DNA of 6,882 nucleotides from Marinobacter sp. MDS2. GTDB taxonomy: Bacteria; Pseudomonadota; Gammaproteobacteria; Pseudomonadales; Oleiphilaceae. Shown piece after piece: positions 1 to 4,735 of this stretch; within the stretch, counting starts at the first letter, position 1, and every line of letters starts with the position of its first letter. The stretch spans positions 1 through 6,882 of the forward strand of contig NZ_JAVAJF010000007.1 of NCBI RefSeq assembly GCF_030718085.1, in the 5' to 3' direction. A model generated the notes under the pieces. The model made no database searches. It saw only the letters and a list, made by a program, of their open reading frames with translations, and was not told the origin of the DNA. The position numbers were made by a program, and so were the translations under genes.

Positions 1-150
1 CGAGAATATCCAGCTTGCCTTCATGTGCGCCCCGCCTTCCCGATGTTTGGATATGAGCAGCAGACAACTGGTATTGGCAATCAATGCGACGAATGCGATA
101 GCCATCATCACCAGCGATTCAGGCTCATCTGATTCCCGAAGCAAGAGCAT
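1..150 (-). pseudogene. CDF-family cation transporter, 5'-truncated remnant, runs off the window
   Basis: The minus strand from 150 down to 1 is open for 50 codons in one frame and continues past the edge. It reads FVALIANTSCLLLISKHR followed by GGAHMKASWIFS. This matches the stretch of cation diffusion facilitator (CzcD-like) transporters in which a membrane helix rich in Ala/Leu and ending in N is followed by a short loop and the conserved '(N/H)M+(A/S)xW' segment. CDF proteins export Zn2+, Co2+ or related cations across the inner membrane. Family members have roughly 80 residues and three helices, including the metal-binding DxxxD helix, before this point. Here an in-frame stop (the hchA TAG, 190-192) lies only 12 codons upstream of the first ATG (148-150), so those helices are absent. 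I infer a decayed gene whose 5' part was lost before hchA was placed next to it. Family identification is fairly secure; pseudogene status is less so because the 3' part is not visible. Confidence 0.6.
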
Positions 151-189
151 AAAACCGGGCGGGAATCGGGTCGATTTCCGCCTTAATGC

Positions 190-1071
190 CTACCCCGCCC
201 CGTTCACCTCCGCCAGCAACGCCCTGGCCGCCAGCTTGCCAAACTCATTGGCCGCATCCGGGCTGTCGCCGGTGATCAGCTTACGGTCTTCGCAGCAGCT
301 ACCATTGGCTTTCTTGTTGATGATTTCCACGCCCTGCTCACGGAGCCGATCGCCGAAGTACCAGGGCATGGGGCCGGGCAGGTAGCCGAACTTGGGGGTG
401 AGCTTGTCGAGGCTGTCCGGGAACACCGCCATTTTGTAACCGTGATAGGCGAAATCCTTGGGATCGCCGCCACGGTTTTCTGCCAGCAAGGCCGCAGGGC
501 CGTGGCAGATGGTGAGCATGTGTTTGTCGTTGGCGTTGACCCAGCGGATCAGGGTTTGCAGGTCTTCACTCTCCGGCAGGCCCAACATGGCGCCGTGACC
601 ACCGGGGATAAACACCGCCAGGTAGTCGGCGTGATCTTCCAGGCCTGCGGCGACCAGGGCCTTTAGGGATTGAGGCTGTTCGAATTGAGGCTGGTAGCGT
701 TGCAGGGCATCCGTGACCGCGTCGTCTTTCTCTGGCACCGCCCACCTTTCTATTTTTACCGGTGCGCCGGTAGGCGTGCAGACCTCGATCTGGAAGCCGG
801 CTTTTTCCAGGTGCAGTAGCGGCACCATCATTTCTACCGGGTGATTGCCGGTGGAAAACTTCACGCCGTTTGCCATGGTCATGTAGCGTTCTTCGGTACA
901 GACCATCAGCACCTTGGCCGTGCTGCCCTGAAGGGCATCCGGATACTCGGCGTGGTCGTAATCAGTCTTGCTTTTGGTGGCCAGTTTCAACGCCACGGAA
1001 GAGGGCGTGAAGCCACCCCGCCCATCATCCTTGGGGGCCATGCCAAACATTGCCTTGATGCCACTAGCCAT
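190..1071 (-). CDS. hchA: Hsp31-type protein/nucleic-acid deglycase, glyoxalase III and holding chaperone (DJ-1/PfpI superfamily)
   Basis: The protein has 293 residues, against about 283 for E. coli HchA, and looks full length. Known members convert methylglyoxal to lactate without cofactor, repair glycated proteins and nucleotides, and act as cytoplasmic stress chaperones. The nucleophile elbow is TICHGPAALL, with Cys189 followed by His190. The partner acid Glu80 lies in STGNHPVEM, and Asp219 in AVFPDSLDK fits the third catalytic position. The Hsp31 signatures FIPGGHG (154-160), GPMPWYFGDRL (233-243) and LITGDSPDAANEFGKLA (265-281) are present. Residues aligning with the E. coli metal ligands His86 and Glu91 appear to be Glu89 and Gln94 here, so the zinc site may differ. 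The ATG at 1071 is supported by an AGGAG Shine-Dalgarno (1077-1081) five bases upstream. The gene follows the AraC regulator on the same strand after 127 bp, so it may have its own promoter or be read from that of the regulator. Composition is GC-rich, like the regulator. Confidence 0.92.
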   Translation of the reverse strand: MASGIKAMFGMAPKDDGRGGFTPSSVALKLATKSKTDYDHAEYPDALQGSTAKVLMVCTEERYMTMANGVKFSTGNHPVEMMVPLLHLEKAGFQIEVCTPTGAPVKIERWAVPEKDDAVTDALQRYQPQFEQPQSLKALVAAGLEDHADYLAVFIPGGHGAMLGLPESEDLQTLIRWVNANDKHMLTICHGPAALLAENRGGDPKDFAYHGYKMAVFPDSLDKLTPKFGYLPGPMPWYFGDRLREQGVEIINKKANGSCCEDRKLITGDSPDAANEFGKLAARALLAEVNGAG

Positions 1072-1076
1072 AAATT

Positions 1077-1081
1077 CTCCT
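1077..1081 (-). promoter_or_regulatory. Strong ribosome binding site of hchA
   Basis: The minus strand reads AGGAG, five bases before the ATG at 1071. It fixes the hchA start. Confidence 0.75.
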
Positions 1082-1122
1082 GATCACCGGGCTCCCTTTA
1101 TCCTTTGCCCTTTACCAGCTAT

Positions 1123-1152
1123 GGCGGAGATTCCCTTTCGGAAATTTCCGCC
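1123..1152 (-). other. Interrupted hairpin between the AraC gene and hchA
   Basis: GGCGGA (1123-1128) pairs with TCCGCC (1147-1152), and inside it TTCC can pair with GGAA around a CTTTC loop. The hairpin lies about 45 bp after the regulator stop and about 50 bp before the hchA start, in the 5' leader of hchA. No run of T follows on the minus strand, so it is a poor intrinsic terminator. An mRNA-stability or attenuating structure between the two genes is possible. Nothing else is visible in 1082-1198. Confidence 0.35.
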
Positions 1153-1198
1153 CTACGAATCCGGGAGTGGAGATAAACCTATAGGGTGGCAGGCTGCG

Positions 1199-2269
1199 TT
1201 ATTGCCCTTCCCGCCACGCCCCCGGCGACACCCCCACCCACTGTTTAAATGCCCGGTTAAACGAGCTCTGCTCGGCAAAGCCCAGCAGCATGGTGATTTC
1301 GAAAAGCGATAGCGACGGGTCGTGCAGATAGCTTTGTGCCAGTTCCTGGCGGGTGCGATCCAGCAGGCCCTGAAAGGTCTGGCCGCTTTGTGTGAGACGG
1401 CGTTGCAGGGTACGAACGGAGATGGCCATTTCGTTGGCCACGTCTTTCAGGGATACCCGCGCATCAGGCAACAGGCGCAGAAACACCTGCTGCACCTGAA
1501 AGGCAAAGGGATCATTGCCCGGCAAGGCGTTGGACAAGGCCACAGACTGGCGATCAAGAATCTGGCGCAGGGCCGGATTGGCGGTGGGCAGGGGGATGCT
1601 GAGGTAATCCGCCGGGAAGCGCACTGCCACATAGGGGGCATTGAAGCGTACCGGGCCGCCGAAGAAGGCCTCGTACACTGCCGGATTGTCCGGCGCCGGC
1701 GAGGAGAAAGCCACTTCTGCCGGGTTAGGGGCATCCGGGACGATCTTGCGCAGGAAGCTGATCAGGGCCGAGATAGCGGTTTCATCTACCAGCAGCCCGA
1801 GACTCAGACCACCGTACACAGGCCATCCGATCTCCGCCTCATCCCCGCGGATCACCACTTCCGCCATGCGGATGCCATAGAACAGTGACTCGAAGCGCTG
1901 GTAGGCATACAAGGCCTGCCCCAGGTTATCGCTGGCCTGCACCAGATAGCCCAACACCCCCACATGATCCGGGCTGATGCAGGCACCGATCTCCAGGCCA
2001 CGTCCGTCGCCGGGGTGCACGGCATACGCCCGCCGCAGCAGGTCCAGCCACTGGATCAGGGGCACCTGCTCACCGGGCGCCAGACGCGACACCGCAGCCC
2101 GCAGGGTAGGTGCGCTCAACTGGTACTGGTCCAGCCAGTCCAGCAGCACGCGCACATAGGAGCCGTTGACGCGGATGGCGGTGGGGTCGGGGTAATTCAT
2201 CGTCATGGCATGATTGGATAACAGATTGGCATGATCCGTCAATCCGATAAGCCCACTCTTTTCTACCAT
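1199..2269 (-). CDS. AraC-family transcriptional regulator with arabinose_bd-like sensor domain
   Basis: The longest reading is 356 residues. Residues about 45-225 match the N-terminal sensor domain of the OruR/ArgR-like AraC subgroup (arabinose_bd type), including the signature GVLGYLVQASDNLGQAL at 104-120. The C-terminus holds the two helix-turn-helix units of the AraC DNA-binding domain: VSLKDVANEMAISVRTLQRRL (about 272-292) and LSLFEITMLLGFAEQSSFNRAF (about 320-341), ending in the family's GVSPGAWR. Regulators of this type usually activate neighbouring oxidation or catabolic genes in response to a small molecule. The start is uncertain: Met22 (2206) or Met24 (2200) places the conserved sequence at the usual distance from the N-terminus and leaves a promoter-like segment and a direct repeat just upstream, while the first ATG (2269) would place these inside the coding region. 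None of the starts has a good Shine-Dalgarno. hchA lies downstream on the same strand and is a possible target. Its ligand cannot be told from sequence. Confidence 0.9.
   Translation of the reverse strand: MVEKSGLIGLTDHANLLSNHAMTMNYPDPTAIRVNGSYVRVLLDWLDQYQLSAPTLRAAVSRLAPGEQVPLIQWLDLLRRAYAVHPGDGRGLEIGACISPDHVGVLGYLVQASDNLGQALYAYQRFESLFYGIRMAEVVIRGDEAEIGWPVYGGLSLGLLVDETAISALISFLRKIVPDAPNPAEVAFSSPAPDNPAVYEAFFGGPVRFNAPYVAVRFPADYLSIPLPTANPALRQILDRQSVALSNALPGNDPFAFQVQQVFLRLLPDARVSLKDVANEMAISVRTLQRRLTQSGQTFQGLLDRTRQELAQSYLHDPSLSLFEITMLLGFAEQSSFNRAFKQWVGVSPGAWREGQ
2206..2235 (-). promoter_or_regulatory. Direct repeat TGGCATGAT x2, 21-bp period: candidate AraC-type operator
   Basis: On the plus strand TGGCATGAT occurs at 2206-2214 and again at 2227-2235, identical over 9 bp and offset by 21 bp. 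That offset is two helical turns, the arrangement of half-sites bound by AraC-family dimers. The copies flank and overlap the putative -10 of the minus-strand promoter directly before Met22/Met24, so autoregulation by the adjacent regulator is a reasonable inference. Confidence 0.45.
2215..2242 (-). promoter_or_regulatory. Possible sigma-70 promoter of the AraC regulator
   Basis: The minus strand carries TTGACG (2242-2237, five of six bases of the -35 consensus), a 16-bp spacer, then TATCCA (2220-2215) preceded by TG one base upstream (extended -10 form). Transcription would begin near 2208, leaving almost no leader before Met22 (2206). The mRNA might therefore be leaderless, which would explain the missing Shine-Dalgarno. 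The -10 is weak. Confidence 0.35.
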
Positions 2270-2589
2270 GGCTTCATCAGAGCTGACACCGCTTGTCCCA
2301 TAACTTCAGGGAGACATGACATGAACCCATCACAAGAAGCCGCCAGATATCCCAAAATACCGGCATCTTGGATTTCGCCTCGCATACCAATCTGGATACC
2401 CAGCGCAGGTATCGGGTGAAGTGTCGCGAGCTCTTCCAGTAAGCCCCACCAATGCTCGATACTGATGCGATCAACAGACTTTGCTGCTTCGATGCGAGAG
2501 CGAAAATCAGCGTTAGCAATGCCTTCTTCGTCAATATAACGCAGCAGAATATTTAATATCTGGGAAGAAACTTGAATCGCAGCGGTCAT
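2263..2589 (-). pseudogene. N-terminal stub of a second AraC-family regulator
   Basis: Residues 21-86 align without gaps to the sensor domain of the neighbouring full-length regulator. The shared pattern runs from the helix before 'xxWxxLLxxLxxxHP' (here HWWGLLEELATLHP) through 'GxxIG' to 'GILGYLAASCD', which matches GVLGYLVQASD. Directly after Asp86 (codon ending at 2332) the similarity stops. The last 22 residues (from GFMSCLPEV) look unrelated and end in TAG at 2263-2265. The rest of the sensor domain and both helix-turn-helix units are missing, so the product cannot bind DNA in the usual way. Codon use is A/T-rich, like the operon to its right and unlike the intact regulator to its left. 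I infer that this was the divergently transcribed activator of the 2722-4148 operon and lost its 3' end by recombination at about 2330. The ATG at 2589 has only a weak ribosome binding site. Confidence 0.75.
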
Positions 2590-2610
2590 TCGTTATGCCT
2601 GACTGAAAAT

Positions 2611-2635
2611 GTCAAATACTATACGTTCCGGTCAA
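2611..2635. promoter_or_regulatory. GTCAA direct repeat in the divergent intergenic region, possible regulator site
   Basis: GTCAA occurs at 2611-2615 and 2631-2635 (20-bp period), with a similar ATCAA at 2642-2646. The 132-bp gap 2590-2721 separates the truncated AraC gene from the hydroxylase operon and must hold both promoters. The downstream half is very A/T-rich (TTTTTAAATC, then AATATTAATAATAA) and may hold the operon's -10, but no convincing -35 can be named. The repeats are short and could be chance. Confidence 0.25.
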
Positions 2636-2706
2636 GACGCAATCAAGAGACAGAGTCATAATTACTGCAGTTTTTAAATCGCTGAATATTAATAATAACG
2701 GCGCAA

Positions 2707-2712
2707 AAGGAG
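2707..2712 (+). promoter_or_regulatory. Ribosome binding site of the hydroxylase gene
   Basis: AAGGAG lies nine bases before the ATG at 2722 and supports that start. Confidence 0.7.
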
Positions 2713-2721
2713 TGAGTTCAT

Positions 2722-3744
2722 ATGCAGTTGTTTAGTTTTATCACCGAAACCCTGACCGATCTGTTCGGGCGTGAACCTACGCTCAATGAGATGATCCTGA
2801 TTCCAATGGTCCCTATTTTTGTTTTGGGCTTTCTTGTTGAGTGGCTCTATCGAAGAATTAAAAGCGGAAACTGGGCAGCCACAAAAGGGCAGGCATTTTA
2901 TATTCCCGAGGTTTTTGCCAACTTTTCGTTAGGCGGTGGTTACTACGTCTTCGGTGCGGTTATGAACATAGTTTATGTCGCAGCTGTTTATATTTTCGTC
3001 TGGGATCATCGTCTCTATACCATCCCTGTGAATGCCCTCACAATAATTCTGGCATTTTTTGTTCAAGAATTTTGTTACTACTGGTATCACCGTACAGCAC
3101 ATAGAGTGCGCTGGTTTTGGTCGCAACACGTATCCCATCACAGCGGCGAAATCATGAATATGTCTACGGCGGCGCGACAAAGCATTCTTAATGGCATTGT
3201 GGGCACTTGGATATTCTTCGCACCGGCTGTTTTCATCGGTTTTAGCCCCGACCTAATTCTTGGTTTATTAGGATTGAACCTCGCATTCCAGTGGTTTGTG
3301 CATACCGAAAGCATTACAAAGTTGCACCCGTGGTTGGAATGGTCACTAAATACGCCGTCTAACCACCGCGTGCACCACGGACGTAACCCACAATATATTG
3401 ATAAAAACTTCGGCGGAGTCATCATGATCTACGACCATATTTTTTCAACCTATGAGGCAGAAAAAGAAAAGGCCGAATACGGCATCGTAAAACAGATCAA
3501 AAGCTATAACTGGTTTGTAATGAACCTGCATGAACTTGTCGATATGATTCGAGACGTGATGGCACCCGGCAAGCTTTCCGAGCGGCTAAAGCATCTTTGG
3601 AAGCCACCGGAGTGGGAGCGTTCAGGTCATACACCTATTCATACCTGGACAACCGTACAGATGGACGGAAAACAGACAGGAAATACGGCCGCTGAAGAAG
3701 TCGAGACGGCCAAAACAGACTCTAAGATGGTGGAAGTAAAATGA
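2722..3744 (+). CDS. Fatty acid hydroxylase / sterol desaturase superfamily membrane protein
   Basis: This 340-residue protein has hydrophobic segments at about 25-40, 68-93, 104-121 and 156-192. It carries the full histidine-box set of the membrane di-iron oxygenases of the FA_hydroxylase family: HRTAH (H123, H127), HVSHH (H136, H139, H140), an isolated H194 in WFVHTE, and HRVHH (H215, H218, H219) followed by GRNPQYIDKNFGG. The boxes face the cytoplasm and bind two irons that activate O2 to hydroxylate or desaturate a lipid, sterol or ether-lipid substrate. The WFVHTE and NHRVHHGRNPxYIDKNFGG forms are those of the alkylglycerol-monooxygenase-like bacterial branch, so a lipid or alkyl-chain substrate is more likely than a true sterol; this is inference. 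The last 45 residues are a charged tail of no recognised function. Its stop codon overlaps the start of the DUF4345-type gene (ATGA). A divergent truncated AraC gene lies upstream, so expression may now be uncontrolled or lost. The gene is more A/T-rich than the flanks, suggesting transfer. Confidence 0.9.
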   Translation: MQLFSFITETLTDLFGREPTLNEMILIPMVPIFVLGFLVEWLYRRIKSGNWAATKGQAFYIPEVFANFSLGGGYYVFGAVMNIVYVAAVYIFVWDHRLYTIPVNALTIILAFFVQEFCYYWYHRTAHRVRWFWSQHVSHHSGEIMNMSTAARQSILNGIVGTWIFFAPAVFIGFSPDLILGLLGLNLAFQWFVHTESITKLHPWLEWSLNTPSNHRVHHGRNPQYIDKNFGGVIMIYDHIFSTYEAEKEKAEYGIVKQIKSYNWFVMNLHELVDMIRDVMAPGKLSERLKHLWKPPEWERSGHTPIHTWTTVQMDGKQTGNTAAEEVETAKTDSKMVEVK

Positions 3745-4148
3745 TCTTTTTAAGTCGACTTTTTTTGAGTATGTCAGCCATTGCGTTTCTACTGATCGGT
3801 TTAAATACCTTGTACGACCCAGTCGCAGCCATGACTGCCATCGAACTGCAGCCGACTTCGATCAGCGCAACGAATGAAATTCGAGCCAACTATGGGGGAA
3901 TGCACCTAGCTTTTGCCTTAATCATGCTGACGGGTGCTATTGCCGCGTCAGCGCGCCGACCCGCACTTTGGATGATTTTCTCAATCACTTTCGGCCTGGT
4001 TGTTGGCCGATTAATAAGTTTGTTGCTTGATGGTATGCCTAATGCCACTGCAGATTTTTTACTGGCTCTGGAGATTGTCTCCACAGCGGGGGCCGCAGGG
4101 TTACTTTGGTTCAGCCGAAATATAAGTCATGAGCCACTCAGCGATTAA
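3741..4148 (+). CDS. Small four-helix membrane protein, DUF4345-like
   Basis: This protein of 135 residues has four predicted membrane segments (about 5-25, 52-70, 75-93, 104-123). The pattern 'TNEIRANYGGMHLAFALIML' at residues 44-63 resembles the conserved NE-RA-YGG motif of DUF4345 proteins, small bacterial inner-membrane proteins of unknown function often found beside oxidoreductase or lipid genes. The start overlaps the stop of the hydroxylase gene by four bases (ATGA), which implies translational coupling and close co-expression. By context it may assist, anchor or supply the hydroxylase, but nothing in the sequence gives an activity. No heme, iron or quinone motif is seen. Confidence 0.8.
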   Translation: MIFLSRLFLSMSAIAFLLIGLNTLYDPVAAMTAIELQPTSISATNEIRANYGGMHLAFALIMLTGAIAASARRPALWMIFSITFGLVVGRLISLLLDGMPNATADFLLALEIVSTAGAAGLLWFSRNISHEPLSD

Positions 4149-4173
4149 GCTTCGTAGGCCTATCTTCATATTA

Positions 4174-4197
4174 ATAGTCATAGTCAATTCATAGTCA
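4174..4197. repeat. Three ATAGTCA repeats upstream of the glycyl radical enzyme gene
   Basis: ATAGTCA begins at 4174, 4180 and 4191. The first two overlap by one base. The cluster lies about 45-70 bp before the start at 4243, where a promoter or activator site would be expected. The rest of the 94-bp gap 4149-4242 holds only the hairpin and ribosome binding site. Confidence 0.45.
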
Positions 4198-4215
4198 TTT
4201 AATCTTAGTTTCACA

Positions 4216-4230
4216 GCCCGCTAAGCGGGC
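4216..4230 (+). promoter_or_regulatory. GC-rich hairpin abutting the ribosome binding site
   Basis: GCCCGC (4216-4221) and GCGGGC (4225-4230) form a perfect six-base stem with a TAA loop, followed immediately by GGAGAAGG, the ribosome binding site for the ATG at 4243. Without a T tract it is unlikely to be an intrinsic terminator for the upstream operon. Its position suggests an effect on translation or mRNA stability. Confidence 0.4.
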
Positions 4231-4242
4231 GGAGAAGGTAAT

Positions 4243-4540
4243 ATGAGCGATCGCATTGAAATCCTAAAAAACTCAGTTAATAATGCCATTCGAGCGATTT
4301 GTCCGGAAAGAGCCATTCTTTGGACGGAATACTACAAGAATAAATTGAATCGAAATAAGCCGGTAGAAATACAGGCCGCTGAAGCCATGTGTTATGTACT
4401 GCAAAATAAAAGTATAGAAATATATCCCGATGAACTGGTAGTCGGAAATTACACCTCCCATAGAGTGGGAGGAATTATCTATCCAGAAAAGGCAGGGCTT
4501 TCGGCGAGTATAGGAAGAATAAACGCCGTTTTTCTCCAAG
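4243..4540 (+). pseudogene. Glycyl radical enzyme (pyruvate formate-lyase-like), N-terminal 99 codons, interrupted by IS91-family element
   Basis: The open frame starts at an ATG with a good Shine-Dalgarno (GGAG, 4231-4234) and resembles the N-terminal PFL domain of glycyl radical enzymes: PERAILWTEYYKN (21-33), then EIQAAEAMCYVLQNKSIEI (42-60), then YPDELVVGNYTSHRVGGIIYPE (61-82). These enzymes are normally about 780-900 residues long, act in the cytoplasm without oxygen, and carry a thiyl cysteine in the middle and the radical glycine near the C-terminus. Both are missing here. After Gln99 the reading frame enters the IS element and stops four codons later (4552-4554). The subclass (PFL, diol dehydratase, decarboxylase or hydrocarbon-succinate synthase) cannot be decided from this part. 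No activating radical-SAM enzyme is visible. Composition matches the A/T-rich operon to its left, so it was probably part of the same transferred block. Confidence 0.8.
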
Positions 4541-4735
4541 TCCAGCCACTGTAGACCGCGAATGACGGCCTGCTTTGCCAGTGGGTGATTCTGAATCCGG
4601 CCCGTGTAGCCATCGATCCCGCCGAAAATTCACCCGTTTTTCCCGACAGCCGGGGCCAACCCAAGCCGCCGGCATAACGCATCCCTGCCGCGGCTGAATT
4701 ACCGCAGCATCGTGATCGGAATCGTTTGGGACGGG
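4541..4735 (-). other. Origin-end (oriIS) region of the IS91-family element
   Basis: These 195 bp hold no convincing gene. They lie between the transposase stop and the CAAG target and should contain the replication origin nicked by the transposase. An imperfect hairpin at 4686-4709 (TGC-c-GCGG, eight-base loop, CCGC-a-GCA) lies about 27 bp beyond the stop, and a second GC-rich inverted pair (GCCGG near 4649, CCGGC near 4669) is visible. Either could be the structure recognised for strand nicking; the assignment comes from position only. Confidence 0.5.

Noticed and set aside
23..385. Plus-strand open frame of 120 codons over the CDF remnant and the hchA end
   Set aside because: It lies antisense to two regions with clear family similarity, has no family motif and no convincing ribosome binding site.
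1322..1888. Plus-strand open frame of 188 codons
   Set aside because: It is antisense to the AraC regulator and follows from high GC3 coding DNA; no domain or ribosome binding site.
2267..2269. First ATG of the AraC regulator as the true start
   Set aside because: The added 21 residues precede the conserved domain, overlap the stop of the truncated regulator and would contain the promoter-like segment and direct repeat; kept only as the outer limit of the gene.
4216..4230. Intrinsic terminator of the hydroxylase operon
   Set aside because: The hairpin is followed directly by a purine-rich ribosome binding site, with no T run, so it is listed as a leader structure instead.
4475..4682. Two minus-strand open frames of about 66 codons beyond the transposase stop
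   Set aside because: They span the insertion junction or the origin end, have no good start and no similarity to known IS91 accessory proteins that I recognise.
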